DNA from: Pseudomonadota bacterium
GTDB lineage: Bacteria > Pseudomonadota > Gammaproteobacteria > Xanthomonadales > Rhodanobacteraceae
Length of the DNA stretch: 64,000 bases
Reading direction: 5' to 3'
Assembly (NCBI GenBank): GCA_018240465.1
Contig: JAFEFS010000097.1
Coordinates: 1 to 64,000 of the forward strand
Numbering within the stretch: position 1 is the stretch's first letter; each line of letters starts with the position of its first letter. The position numbers were made by a program, and so were the translations under genes. The notes under the pieces were generated by a model. That model searched no databases, had not been told where the DNA came from, and worked only from the letters and a program-made list of their open reading frames with translations. Below are positions 39,178 to 48,317 of the stretch, piece after piece.

Positions 39178-40578
39178 CTACTTCGCGAGCCTGGTCAGCA
39201 GACTGTGCCAGTAGTCGAGCGCGGCCGGTACTTCCGTGGCGGGCAGCTTTTCGTTGAGTCCGTGCGCAAAGGTATCGTTGGGCTTGGTGAACTCCGGAGC
39301 GACACCAAAACTCGGCACGCCGGCCGCGCGGAAATGCACGCTGTCGGTGGCATAGGCCGCCATGCCGGGTACGACTTCCACGCCGGGGAAGCGCTCGTGG
39401 ATGGTCTCGGCGATAGCGCCCATGAGATCGGCGCGAAGCGGCGACGCAGCACTTCCGACCGGAAGCGGTTCGCGTACCGTGATGCTGACGGTCGGATCGG
39501 CGATCACTTTCTCGAGCGCATCTTTGATTGCGGCAACCGGCGTGCCGGGAAAGATACGGCAATTGATGTTGGCATCGGCGCGTTGCGGCAGGGCGTTGCG
39601 CGCATGCCCCCCGTCCAGCATGGTGGCGACGCAGGTGGTGCGAATCTGTCCGACGTACGCCGGATCGGCGGAAATCGCGGCGGCGGCTTTCGCATCGTCG
39701 GGATTCGCCGCGAACGCGCGAATGGCTGTGGCCAGCGGGCCGGTTTCATGCGCACCGAGGGCCTTGAACGAGGCGAGCGTGATGTCGTTGTGTTGCACGG
39801 GAAATTGGTATGCGGCGATGCGCTCGAGCGCCCGAGCCAGATGGTAGATCGCGTTTTTCGGCGGGTCCGGTTCGCTGGAATGACCGCCGGCCGAGGTCAC
39901 CGTCAACAAAAGATCGGCATAGGTCTTTTCCGCCGCCTGAATTTCGAACGTGACCGGCTTGAGGTTGGTGTCGTAGATGCCACCCCCGCCATCCGCATTG
40001 AGCAGGAACTCCGCATCGTGATGGCGCTTGGCGAGTTCACGCGTGGAGATCATGCCGGTCTCCTCGTCGCCCGAGAACACCAGGACCAGCTCGCGCTTCG
40101 GCGCAAAGCCTTCACGCTTCAGGCGCATGAACGTCTCGACCAGTGCGACCACGCCGGTTTTCATGTCGGCCACGCCGCGGCCGTACAGATACCCGTTCTC
40201 CTCGACCAGCGTGAACGGATCGCGGGTCCAGTCGGCCGGATTGGCCGCGACCACGTCCATGTGCCCGGAAATCAGGATCGGCTTCAGGCTCTTGTCGCTG
40301 CCGGGGTAGCGCACCGTGAGTGCGGCGGTTTCGCCGACGGGAATGATCGTGATGTCGGACTTGGCAAAGCCGGCCGATTGCAGTTTCCCGGCGAGGTATT
40401 GCGCGAACTCCGGGACCTGACCCTTGCCTTGCACCGTTTGCATCGCGATCGCGTGGCGCAGCATGTCCATGGTTTCGGGCATCGCCTGCGCGGTGGTTTC
40501 CGCCAGCGAAATCGATGGCAGTGCAAGAACTGAAAGCAGTCCACTGGCAAGCAGGCCGGCACGCAGCAAGGTATTCAT
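39178..40578 (-). CDS. M20 family peptidase, secreted
   Basis: A 466-residue zinc peptidase with a Sec signal peptide (residues 1 to about 26, ending ISLAE). Metal-site motifs are GHMDVVAA, GRGVADMKTG, SGDEETG and the later HSSEPDPPKN; RTTCVATMLDGGHARNALPQ is shared with the frameshifted gene at 26411. The reading frame upstream is open through the GNAT gene with no stop between, but the signal peptide argues that translation starts at the ATG at 40578. Confidence 0.88.
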   Translation of the reverse strand: MNTLLRAGLLASGLLSVLALPSISLAETTAQAMPETMDMLRHAIAMQTVQGKGQVPEFAQYLAGKLQSAGFAKSDITIIPVGETAALTVRYPGSDKSLKPILISGHMDVVAANPADWTRDPFTLVEENGYLYGRGVADMKTGVVALVETFMRLKREGFAPKRELVLVFSGDEETGMISTRELAKRHHDAEFLLNADGGGGIYDTNLKPVTFEIQAAEKTYADLLLTVTSAGGHSSEPDPPKNAIYHLARALERIAAYQFPVQHNDITLASFKALGAHETGPLATAIRAFAANPDDAKAAAAISADPAYVGQIRTTCVATMLDGGHARNALPQRADANINCRIFPGTPVAAIKDALEKVIADPTVSITVREPLPVGSAASPLRADLMGAIAETIHERFPGVEVVPGMAAYATDSVHFRAAGVPSFGVAPEFTKPNDTFAHGLNEKLPATEVPAALDYWHSLLTRLAK

Positions 40579-41226
40579 CGTTTCTCCCGAGTTGCCCGAA
40601 GTGCGCGCAGCATAGCGCAGGGGGCAATCGTTATGAAATTCTCGCGCGCAGCAAAAAGGGGGGGGGCAAAGCACATTGCAATCCCGTGATTTGAAATTGC
40701 CTGTTTCGCTGATCATGCGTCGCATGATCAAGTCGGTCTGCGCATCGTCGCCGAGCCGAAACACATGTGCGCCAACCTGGACGAAGCCGCATTTGCGATA
40801 GAACGCGATCGCGCGCGGATTGTGCTCCCAGACTCCGAGCCAGAGCATGTGCGCATCGAGCGCGGCAGCTTCGGCGAGCGCCGCATCCATCAGTCGTTGC
40901 GCGAGGCCGCGGCCGATCCAGTCGCGATCGATGTAGAAGCGCCAGAGTTCGACGGCGCGATCGGCCTTCACGCATTCTGGCGTCGAAGCGATGCGCAGCT
41001 GCGCGTAGCCGGCGATGCCGCCGTCGCATTCGACGAGCAGCGTGCGGATCCGCTCCGATTCGATCTCGGCGCGCTGCTTGTCCGCGCCATACGACGCAAC
41101 CGCATGCGCCGCCATGTTTTCGGCTGTGTTGACCGCCGCGAAGGTGTCGCGGAACGTGCGTTCGGCGAGCGCAGCCAAGACCGCGGCATCGGCCGCAGTC
41201 GCGCTGCGGATGTACGTTTCGATCAT
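40579..41226 (-). CDS. GNAT acetyltransferase without its own stop, reading into the M20 gene
   Basis: A GNAT domain (about 165 residues) with acetyl-CoA-binding pattern in [25 protein letters not shown] and the late [13 protein letters not shown]. After DLIMRRM the frame does not stop but continues through a C9 tract (G9 at 40658-40666) into the M20 start. With one C fewer the GNAT would end at a TGA overlapping the M20 ATG; with one C more it would stop soon after the tract. The ATG at 41226 overlaps the EfpL stop (ATGA). The right border given here is where the M20 begins, not a stop codon. Confidence 0.8.
40658..40666. repeat. G9/C9 homopolymer at the GNAT-M20 junction
   Basis: Nine consecutive G (C on the coding strand) next to five A. 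Length change by one base alters where the GNAT protein ends. Long homopolymers can vary in vivo but are also common sequencing errors. Confidence 0.8.
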
Positions 41227-41786
41227 GCGCGTCCGGAGAATTCGCCGGTCGTCGTGTTGACGAAGACGTTTTCGCCGTTGGTGATGTACTCGGGCACCTG
41301 GATCTCGATGCCGGTGTTGAGCTTGGCCGGCTTCGAGCGCTTGGTTGCGGAGGCGCCTTTCAGTTCCGGCGCGGTGTCGACCACCTGCAGCGTCACCGTC
41401 GCCGGTACCTGCAGGCCGATCGGCGCGTCGTCGATCAACTGGATGTAGTAACCGTCGACACCTTCGACGATGTAGCCGGCCGCATCGCCGACCGAAGAAG
41501 CGTCGAGCGTGTACTGGGTGTAGTCCTCGTTGTCCATGAACACGAACGCATCGCCATCCTTGTACGAGAAATTCGCCGCGCGGCGCACGAGCTCGGTTTC
41601 CTTGAGGTCGTCGTCGGCGCGCAGCGAGATGTCGAGCTTGGTCGCGCCCGGCACCGAATACATCACGAAGCGGAAAGTGACGTTGCCACCGCGACCCTGC
41701 GGGGAGCTGCGTTCGATTTCGCGAATCTGGTACACCTTGCCGTTGTATTCGACGACGTTGCCGCGTTTGATTTCGAAGGCTTTCAT
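41223..41786 (-). CDS. yeiP: Elongation factor P-like protein EfpL (YeiP)
   Basis: A 187-residue three-domain EF-P paralogue that helps ribosomes through difficult peptide sequences. The tip loop reads [11 protein letters not shown], with R32 where EF-P has its modified lysine, and the loop is longer than in EF-P; both features mark Efp[27 protein letters not shown] is also typical. The ATG at 41786 gives [10 protein letters not shown] palindromic repeat sits just upstream. Confidence 0.93.
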   Translation of the reverse strand: MKAFEIKRGNVVEYNGKVYQIREIERSSPQGRGGNVTFRFVMYSVPGATKLDISLRADDDLKETELVRRAANFSYKDGDAFVFMDNEDYTQYTLDASSVGDAAGYIVEGVDGYYIQLIDDAPIGLQVPATVTLQVVDTAPELKGASATKRSKPAKLNTGIEIQVPEYITNGENVFVNTTTGEFSGRA

Positions 41787-41796
41787 GATTTGTCCC

Positions 41797-41822
41797 GTCA
41801 TTCCAGCGAATGCCGGAATCCT
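41797..41822. repeat. Dispersed palindrome (copy 3) upstream of EfpL
   Basis: GTCATTCCAGC, GAAT, GCCGGAATC: an imperfect inverted repeat of the GTCATTCC type, common between genes in Lysobacterales. Other copies lie at 7083 and 51840. Confidence 0.55.
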
Positions 41823-41899
41823 GTGTCCTGGAATGGGTGGAAAATGGATCCCGTGTCAGCACATATCCCTGTGCCGCGCGGGATGAGTTCGTCCCGGAC

Positions 41900-42667
41900 T
41901 CATTTGGGCGCCAACCGAATCGCACCGTCGAGGCGGATCACGCTGCCGTTGAGGTAGCGATTGCGCAGGATGAAGGCTACCGTATCGGCGAATTCCTCCG
42001 CCGTGCCGAGGCGCGAAGGGTAGGGTACTTGTGCACAAAGGGAATTGTATACCTGTTCCGGCATGCCCTCGACCATTGGCGTGTGGAACACGCCCGGTGC
42101 GACGGTCATCACGCGCACGCCGATGCGCGCGAATTCGCGCGCCATCGGCAGGGTCATGCCGACCACGCCGCCTTTCGATGCCGAGTACGCGGCCTGGCCG
42201 ATCTGGCCCTCGAATGCGGCGATCGAGGCCGTGTTGACGATCACGCCGCGCTCACCATCCTCGCCCGGCGCGTTGTGCTGCATCAGGTCGGCGGCGGCCT
42301 TGGCGACATTGAAGCTGCCGATCAGATTGACCGTCACCGTGGTCGCGAAAGTAGCAAGCCGCATCGGGCCTTCCTTGCCGAGCACGCGGCCGGCGCCGAG
42401 GATGCCGGCGCAGCTGATCGCGGCATTGAGGCCGCCGAGCCATTCCTGCGCCGCCTTCGCGTTCGCGGCGACCTGTTCCTCGGAACTCACGTCGGTGTTG
42501 AAGTAGCGCGTACTAGCGCCGATCGCGGCGACGGCCTGCGCGCCCTTCTCGGCGCTGACGTCGAAAAGCGCGACTTTTGCGCCGTGCGCCACGAGTTGCC
42601 TGGCGACGCCGAAGCCCAGCCCGGACGCGCCACCGGTGACGATGGCCTTGACCTGATCCAGTTGCAT
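41900..42667 (-). CDS. Short-chain dehydrogenase (3-hydroxyacyl-CoA dehydrogenase-like)
   Basis: A 255-residue classical SDR. NAD-binding TGGASGLG (11-18), NTASIAAF and the catalytic YSASKGG are present, as is VAPGVFHTPM. The sequence is close in pattern to type II 3-hydroxyacyl-CoA dehydrogenases (HSD17B10-like) used in branched-chain and fatty acid breakdown. Substrate not proven. Encoded alone. Confidence 0.9.
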   Translation of the reverse strand: MQLDQVKAIVTGGASGLGFGVARQLVAHGAKVALFDVSAEKGAQAVAAIGASTRYFNTDVSSEEQVAANAKAAQEWLGGLNAAISCAGILGAGRVLGKEGPMRLATFATTVTVNLIGSFNVAKAAADLMQHNAPGEDGERGVIVNTASIAAFEGQIGQAAYSASKGGVVGMTLPMAREFARIGVRVMTVAPGVFHTPMVEGMPEQVYNSLCAQVPYPSRLGTAEEFADTVAFILRNRYLNGSVIRLDGAIRLAPK

Positions 42668-42861
42668 GAAGTTTCCGCTCTTGTTGAAAAATGCAGGCAG
42701 GATGCCTGCTTTACTTGATTTTCGCGATCAGGGCCGAACGCAAAAAGCAACCGGCGCGAATTGTAGCAAGCCACCGGCAAGTGACAACCAAGGCATGTTT
42801 CTGCGGTGCCGGATGGACTAAAGTGCTGGCCGTTGCGTGATCACCGTTTGGAGAGACAGCC

Positions 42862-44673
42862 ATGGGCATGTTCGGCGGCGTTTGGCGAACCGTCTTTGTC
42901 TGTGTGTTCGCATGCATGGCGGGTGCCGCGCACGCGGGTGTCGATTCCGCCGCCGGCATGATTTCTCCGGGCCCATGGATATCGCCGAGCCGGGCCGATG
43001 CCGCACGCTTTCTGGCTCAGGCCACGTTCGGCGCCAGCGATGCGGACATCGCACACCTGCAGCGCGTCGGCTATCTCGGTTGGATCAACGAGCAAGTTGC
43101 GGCGACGGTTTCCCTCGAAAAGCCCTATCTCGACTGGGACAGTCCGTCGGGTGACAACAACAACCAGAACCCGCGCCGCGAAATCTGGACGATCAATGCG
43201 CTCGGCGCGCCCGATCCCAGCCGTTCCGGTTTTCCGGGCAACGCGCATGTCGATCAGTTGCGCCAGCGCATGGCGTTCGCGCTGTCGGAGATTTTTGTCG
43301 TATCGAGTCAGAACAGCGGCCTGTCGTACCAGCAATGGGCGCTGGGCAGCTTCTACGATGTGCTGGCGAAAGACGCGTTCGCGAACTACCGCACCCTGCT
43401 CGAGGATGTGACCAAGCACCCGGCGATGGGCAATTACCTGTCGATGATCCAGAACCGCAAGGCGGACGCATCGCTCAACATCCACCCGGACGAAAACTAC
43501 GCTCGCGAAGTCTTGCAGCTGTTCTCGATCGGACTGAACCAGCTGAACGCCGACGGCACGCGCCAGCTCGACGGGAACGGCCAGCCGCTGCCGACCTATG
43601 ACCAGACCACGGTGCGCGGGTTCGCCGCGGTGTTCACCGGCTGGAACTACACCAACGTCGGCTGCGGGCCGAGCACCTACAATTGCTGCGATGCCGACCA
43701 CTATTTCGATTGGGGTTGTGCGGCCATCGCCTACAACTCGCCGCGCTGGCAACTGCCGATGCAACCGATCGAGGCCTGGCACGACTCGACTTCGGACAAG
43801 CAATTGCTGCAATACCCCGGCGTCGCGCTCGCCAACGGCGTGCTCGTGCATGGCGGCGATGCGCAGGCCGAGATGACGGCAGCGCTGGACAACATCTTCC
43901 ACCACCCGAACGTCGGCCCGTTCCTCGGCAGGCAGCTGATCCAGCGCCTGGTCACGAGCAATCCTTCGCCGGCCTACGTCGCCCGCGTCGCGGCGGCGTT
44001 CAACGACAACGGCAGCGGCGTGCGCGGCGATCTGCTCGCCGTGCTCAAGGCGATTCTGCTCGATGCGGAGGCGCGTTCGATCCCGCCGGGCATGGCCGAC
44101 AGCTATGGCAAGTTGCGCGAACCGATCATCAAGTTCACCCACCTGTGGCGCGCGATGGCGGCACGGTCGTCGAGCGGCCGCATCGACAATTTCAATACCT
44201 ACCCGCAACTGCAGGACTGGATCGGCCAGGCGCCGCTGGCGAGCGGTTCGGTGTTCAATTTCTTCAGCCCGTTCTTCGTCCAGCCGGGCGAACCGGCGCA
44301 GCGCGGGTTGAAGGCGCCGGAATTCCAGATCCTGACCGACATGTATGCGCTGAACACGCCGGACCGGCTGTATCACGAAATTTTTTGCAACTATTCGGGC
44401 AGCGGGGATTGCTGGGCCGCGGACGATCCCGGCACGATCCAGAACAACATCCAGCGTGATGCGGCGCTGGCGATGAGCAACCCCGGCCAATTGCTCGACC
44501 AGTACAACCTGCTGTTCCTGTCCGGGCAGATGTCGGGCTACATGCGCGGCATCATTCTCGATCGCATCAACAAGATCACCAGCGGCAACCGCGGCGCCAG
44601 CGCCGGCATGTTCCGCGTGCAGCACGCGCTGTACCTGATTCTCAATTCCCCCGAATACTCGATCCAGAAGTGA
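42862..44673 (+). CDS. DUF1800 secreted protein
   Basis: A 603-residue protein with a Sec signal peptide (to about residue 25). DUF1800 hallmarks follow: RADAARFLAQATFGASDADI, the FALSEIFV segment, the PAMGNYLSMIQNRK and PDENYAREVLQLFSIGLNQL blocks, the RGFAAVFTGWNY segment and the late FFSPFFVQPGEP. The function of the family is unknown. It is followed at once by a DUF1501 gene, the usual partner; the two frames overlap by a few bases if that gene uses its GTG. Confidence 0.9.
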   Translation: MGMFGGVWRTVFVCVFACMAGAAHAGVDSAAGMISPGPWISPSRADAARFLAQATFGASDADIAHLQRVGYLGWINEQVAATVSLEKPYLDWDSPSGDNNNQNPRREIWTINALGAPDPSRSGFPGNAHVDQLRQRMAFALSEIFVVSSQNSGLSYQQWALGSFYDVLAKDAFANYRTLLEDVTKHPAMGNYLSMIQNRKADASLNIHPDENYAREVLQLFSIGLNQLNADGTRQLDGNGQPLPTYDQTTVRGFAAVFTGWNYTNVGCGPSTYNCCDADHYFDWGCAAIAYNSPRWQLPMQPIEAWHDSTSDKQLLQYPGVALANGVLVHGGDAQAEMTAALDNIFHHPNVGPFLGRQLIQRLVTSNPSPAYVARVAAAFNDNGSGVRGDLLAVLKAILLDAEARSIPPGMADSYGKLREPIIKFTHLWRAMAARSSSGRIDNFNTYPQLQDWIGQAPLASGSVFNFFSPFFVQPGEPAQRGLKAPEFQILTDMYALNTPDRLYHEIFCNYSGSGDCWAADDPGTIQNNIQRDAALAMSNPGQLLDQYNLLFLSGQMSGYMRGIILDRINKITSGNRGASAGMFRVQHALYLILNSPEYSIQK

Positions 44674-46121
44674 GCCGCGCCATGCATTTCGATCGACGTG
44701 AATTCCTGCGCAAGAGCCTCGGCGCCGCGCTCGGCGGCGTCAGCCTGTATTCCGCGCTCGGCAATCTGAAACTGATGGCCGCGGCCACGAGCAACTACAG
44801 CTTCAGCGACTACAAGGCGCTGGTGTGCGTGTTTCTGTACGGCGGCAACGACTCACTCAACATGATCGTGCCGTACGATGCGACGCATTATGCCCAGTAC
44901 CGCAGTCTGCGCTCGCAGATCGCATTGGCCCAATCCACCGTGCAGGCGAATGCACTCAACGCGACGCCGAGCGATGGCGGTCAGTATGGCGCGCATCCGG
45001 CGCTGGGCGATCAGACCGCTGCCGGTGGCAATGCCGGCTTGCGCGCTCTGTTCAATGCCGGCAAGGCTGCGATCGTGGCGAACGTAGGCACCTTGATCCA
45101 GCCGATCACCGGCGCGCAATTCCGCGCCGGCAGCGTGCCGGTACCGCCGAGCCTGTTCTCGCACGCCGACCAGCAACCGCAATGGCAGACCGCGCGGCCG
45201 GACGATCTGACCGCAGGCGGCTGGGGCGGGCGCGTTTCCGATCTGCTCGCGAGCGCGAACACCGGCTCGCTGCCGATGGTCGTGTCGACGAGCAACAACA
45301 ACGTGTTCGAGCGCGGCAACACGGTGAGCCCGTATTGCGTCGATCCGGGCGGAGTCAGCCAGATGAGCTACCTAGGCGGCGGTGAAGCCTGGATCGCGAC
45401 CGGCAACGATCCCGATTCGGCCGCGGCCTACAAGGCGCTGATCGCGCAGGGCACGCAGGCGCACGTGCTCGAGCGCGCGTTCGCCGACAAGTCCCGGCTC
45501 GCGGTGGCGAATGCCGATCTGCTGATCGCGGCGCTGAACCCGGTGCCGCCGCTGCCCGCGCTGCGGACGACGTTTCCGGCCAGCGATCTCGGCCAGCAAC
45601 TGCAGATGGTCGCGCAGATGATTCGTGTGCGCGCGACGCTGGGCATGAGCCGCCAGGTGTTCTTCGTTTCGGCCGGCAACTACGACACGCACAGCGACCA
45701 GCTGAGCAACCAGCAGGACAACCTTTCCGAACTGTCGCAGGCGCTGAGCGCGTTCTACAGCGCAACGGCGGAACTCGGCGTCGCCAACGGCGTGACTGCG
45801 TTCACTGCGTCCGATTTCGGTCGCTCCTTCACCAGCAACTCGACCGGCACCGACCACGGCTGGGGTGGCCACCATTTCGTCGTCGGCGGCGCGGTCCACG
45901 GCGGCAGCTTCTACGGCACGATGCCGTCGCTGGCGCTGAACACCAATCAGAACCCGAACGCAAATCCCGACGACACCGGTTATGGCCAGATCGTGCCGAC
46001 GACCTCGGTCGACCAGTACGCCGCGACGCTGGCGAGCTGGTTCGGCGTCGGTGCCTCCGACCTCGCCACGATCTTCCCGAACCTCGGCCGCTTCGCGACG
46101 GCGAATCTCGGTTTCGTTTGA
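44670..46121 (+). CDS. DUF1501 protein with Tat signal
   Basis: A 483-residue protein (GTG at 44670; ATG at 44682 is an alternative). The N-terminus has a twin-arginine motif DRREFLRKSLGAALGG, so it is exported folded. DUF1501 features include VFLYGGNDSLNMIVPYD, SAGNYDTHSDQ and GTDHGWGGHHFVVGG, which recall alkaline phosphatase-superfamily metal sites. Works presumably with the adjacent DUF1800 protein; substrate unknown. Confidence 0.9.
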   Translation: MSRAMHFDRREFLRKSLGAALGGVSLYSALGNLKLMAAATSNYSFSDYKALVCVFLYGGNDSLNMIVPYDATHYAQYRSLRSQIALAQSTVQANALNATPSDGGQYGAHPALGDQTAAGGNAGLRALFNAGKAAIVANVGTLIQPITGAQFRAGSVPVPPSLFSHADQQPQWQTARPDDLTAGGWGGRVSDLLASANTGSLPMVVSTSNNNVFERGNTVSPYCVDPGGVSQMSYLGGGEAWIATGNDPDSAAAYKALIAQGTQAHVLERAFADKSRLAVANADLLIAALNPVPPLPALRTTFPASDLGQQLQMVAQMIRVRATLGMSRQVFFVSAGNYDTHSDQLSNQQDNLSELSQALSAFYSATAELGVANGVTAFTASDFGRSFTSNSTGTDHGWGGHHFVVGGAVHGGSFYGTMPSLALNTNQNPNANPDDTGYGQIVPTTSVDQYAATLASWFGVGASDLATIFPNLGRFATANLGFV

Positions 46122-46153
46122 GCGTTTCGACCCGGGTTCCAGGCAAGCGGGTT

Positions 46154-46237
46154 GCGGCGAACGCGGGAATCCGGCGACTCCTGTTGCGGAACTCGTCGTG
46201 CTGGACGGCAATGGCAGCGGATTCCCGCGTTCGCCGC
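46154..46237. repeat. Long inverted repeat (20-bp arms) after the DUF1501 gene
   Basis: GCGGCGAACGCGGGAATCCG (46154-46173) is the exact reverse complement of the right arm (46218-46237), with a 44-base loop. The GGAATCC/CGAACGCGGGAAT wording is that of common intergenic repeats of this order. It may also act as a terminator or mRNA-end hairpin for either side. Confidence 0.8.
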
Positions 46238-46270
46238 GCCGGTGAACAATGTGGCTTCCCCGTTGCGGTG

Positions 46271-46492
46271 TCAGTCGATGGGGAACGGACCTTCCTCGCC
46301 CACGCTTTCGCGGTATCCGTTCGCGCCGATCGCCTGGGCGAGCGGGCTGCGGAAATCCTCGTCCGCGCGCAGGCACTGGAGCACGTGGCGGAAGTCGAGG
46401 CGCGGTCGCCAGCCGAGTTCGCGGTGCGCGAGGCCATTGACGTTGACGCCGTGAGTCGAAGCAACCTTGCCATCGGCCGTCATGAATGTCAC
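46271..46492 (-). pseudogene. Truncated copy of the epimerase 3' end
   Basis: A 73-residue remnant: VNGLAHRELGWRPRLDFRHVLQC...SPLAQAIGANGYRE, which matches the C-terminus of the intact epimerase at 48572-49573 (VNDLARRELGWQPRYDFGHVLQC...). The DNA similarity spans roughly 46273-46462 against 48593-48782, on the same strand. Homology ends abruptly at the upstream side. A GTG start overlapping the DoxX stop is possible, but no Rossmann domain remains, so I treat it as a fragment. Confidence 0.75.
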
Positions 46493-47001
46493 AACGCCTG
46501 CTTTGATTGCGGGCCAAGGGCACGCCGGCGCGCGATGCTTCCTGAGAGTCCGTCGAGCGACAAAGGGCCGCTACCGCCCAGAATCAATGCGACCAGCGCC
46601 GCCAGGTAGAGCAGATCGGTTTCGTACCCCGGCTGGCCGAAGTGTGCGCCGCTTTCCGTGACCGACAACAATTTGATGGAACTGAATCCGTTTGGCAGGT
46701 GCACCGTGAAAATGGCAACGCAGAGCACGCCGATCATCGGCACACTCGCGAGCGGAATACAGCAACCTGCGAGCACGGCGAAGCCGCCGATCAATTCCAC
46801 AAGTATCGTTGCCCAGGCCAACAGGTCCGGCATGGGCATACCCAGAGCACCGAGGATGTGCACGAACGAATCCGGCCCGCGGGCCAACTTCGCGTAACCA
46901 TGCGACATGAAACCGTATCCGACTATCAGACGCAGCGGGATGGCGAACCAATGCGGTCCGACGTTGGCCAAACGAACGCGGTGCGGGAAAAAGTCTTTCA
47001 T
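46489..47001 (-). CDS. DoxX-family membrane protein
   Basis: A 170-residue protein with four hydrophobic helices and the DoxX pattern: IPLRLIVGYGFMSHGYAKLARG, LVELIGGFAVLAGCCIPLASVP and DLLYLAALVALILGGSGPLSLD. DoxX proteins are linked to thiol/quinone redox or stress. The ATG at 47001 overlaps the stop of the GNAT gene by four bases. Confidence 0.9.
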   Translation of the reverse strand: MKDFFPHRVRLANVGPHWFAIPLRLIVGYGFMSHGYAKLARGPDSFVHILGALGMPMPDLLAWATILVELIGGFAVLAGCCIPLASVPMIGVLCVAIFTVHLPNGFSSIKLLSVTESGAHFGQPGYETDLLYLAALVALILGGSGPLSLDGLSGSIARRRALGPQSKQAL

Positions 47002-47465
47002 GTGGCGATCTTTCCCTTCGACAGGTCCAGCGTCAGCCTGAGCATATCCGTGTGCCGGATGCCGTCTTCGTACAAAGGTTCGGGGTAATTTTCCAGAAAG
47101 AAGTCTTTCTCCACCGAGCTGACCCTGAAGCCGGCGCGCTGATAAAACGTCAAGTAGTAGCCGAAGCTCGCCGTTCCCACCTCGAGGCGCAGGCCCGCGC
47201 CTTCGCGGACACGGGCGATCGCGTGTTCGAGCAGCGCTTTCCCGATGCCGCGGCGCTGGCGAGACGGTGCAACCGAGATGTTCATCAGCTCGTACTTGGC
47301 TGGCACCGTCTCCTTCAACACGTACACGCCGACGACAGCCTCGTCGATCTGCGCCACAAAGCATTGCGCCCCGGCCAAGTAGTGGAGGATTTTTCCGATC
47401 GATGGATCGGCTTCCAGCAGCAGTTCCATGGGGGCATCAGCCGGAGCTATTTGAACTATCTTCAT
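46998..47465 (-). CDS. GNAT acetyltransferase
   Basis: A 155-residue GNAT domain protein: MNISVAPSRQRRGIGKALLEHAI is the acetyl-CoA loop, and FGYYLTFYQRAGFRVSS the closing motif. Family resemblance is to small-molecule or peptide acetyltransferases; substrate unknown. The ATG at 47465 is used. It is coupled to DoxX by an ATGA overlap and lies 81 bases after the exported HAD gene. Confidence 0.87.
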   Translation of the reverse strand: MKIVQIAPADAPMELLLEADPSIGKILHYLAGAQCFVAQIDEAVVGVYVLKETVPAKYELMNISVAPSRQRRGIGKALLEHAIARVREGAGLRLEVGTASFGYYLTFYQRAGFRVSSVEKDFFLENYPEPLYEDGIRHTDMLRLTLDLSKGKIAT

Positions 47466-47546
47466 GATTTGCCTGCGCCGTGTCCGCGTCGGGTAACGGT
47501 GAGTTTCGCGAATGTGGAGAGTTTGCGGTGCGCGAATACACAACAG

Positions 47547-48317
47547 TCAAACTCGGGTTTTCACGAAACGGACAAGGTCGTCCAGATCATTTCCGGTAGC
47601 ATCCGGAGTCGCGCCGAGTTCTTCGCCCGGCAGACCGAGACGGTTCACCCAGAAAGTCGGATAGCCGAATATCCTGGCGCCCGCCGCGTCCCAGCCTGCG
47701 AACGCGACGAACAGGATTTCCTCGCGTTTGAGGCCGAAGTCATCGAGTGCGATCCGGTATGCGCGCGGGTCCGGTTTGTATACCTTGTTCCGATCCGTGC
47801 TGAGGACGCGCTCGAACATTCCGCCGAGACCGGCATGGGTGATGTTCGAATCCAGCATCTCCTTTGTCATGTTGGACAGGAACGCCATACGCAGCCCCAT
47901 TTCCTTCAATGTGCCGAGTGCCGAACGTACCTCCGGCCACGCATCGAGTCGCCCGAACGCGAGCGTCAGGCGCTCACGCATGTTCGCCGTAAGATCGAGC
48001 CGCAGTTGCTTTGCGGCATATACAAGCGCGTCGTCGGTCGCTTGCCGAAAGTCGACGTAGCGGCCCGTCAGCGAGCGCAGCCACTGGTACTCGAACTGCC
48101 TGGTGCGCCAGATGTTGCCCAACTCCGCGCCCCGGCCCGGGAAAAGTTCCTCGGCGAGGACGAAAACAGGGCGCGGGTCGAAGATTGGAAAGGCATCGAA
48201 TGCCAGAAACTTGTACGAATAGCGGTTCGCGGTCGTCACCGACGGCAAGGACAACAATGGAGCGGTCGCGATGGCGGTCGTCGCCAAGCGAAGAAATTCA
48301 CGTCGTTCGATTATCAT
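47547..48317 (-). CDS. Haloacid dehalogenase-type HAD protein with a Tat signal
   Basis: A 256-residue protein. N-terminal IERREFLRLATTAIATAP is a twin-arginine signal, so the enzyme should act outside the cytoplasm. The HAD core resembles L-2-haloacid dehalogenases: nucleophile D41 in LAFDAFPIFDP (instead of FDAYGTLFD), Ser in FLSNMT, Lys in NKVYKPDP, then FAGWDAAGA where the family usually has SSNAWDAAGA. The changed motif IV and the export are unusual; activity on haloacids is not assured. Confidence 0.85.
   Translation of the reverse strand: MIIERREFLRLATTAIATAPLLSLPSVTTANRYSYKFLAFDAFPIFDPRPVFVLAEELFPGRGAELGNIWRTRQFEYQWLRSLTGRYVDFRQATDDALVYAAKQLRLDLTANMRERLTLAFGRLDAWPEVRSALGTLKEMGLRMAFLSNMTKEMLDSNITHAGLGGMFERVLSTDRNKVYKPDPRAYRIALDDFGLKREEILFVAFAGWDAAGARIFGYPTFWVNRLGLPGEELGATPDATGNDLDDLVRFVKTRV

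Noticed and set aside
39178..41226. A genuine GNAT-M20 fusion protein
   Set aside because: The M20 part has its own signal peptide directly at the junction, which would lie internally in a fusion, and the junction is a C9 tract; kept as two genes with a note.
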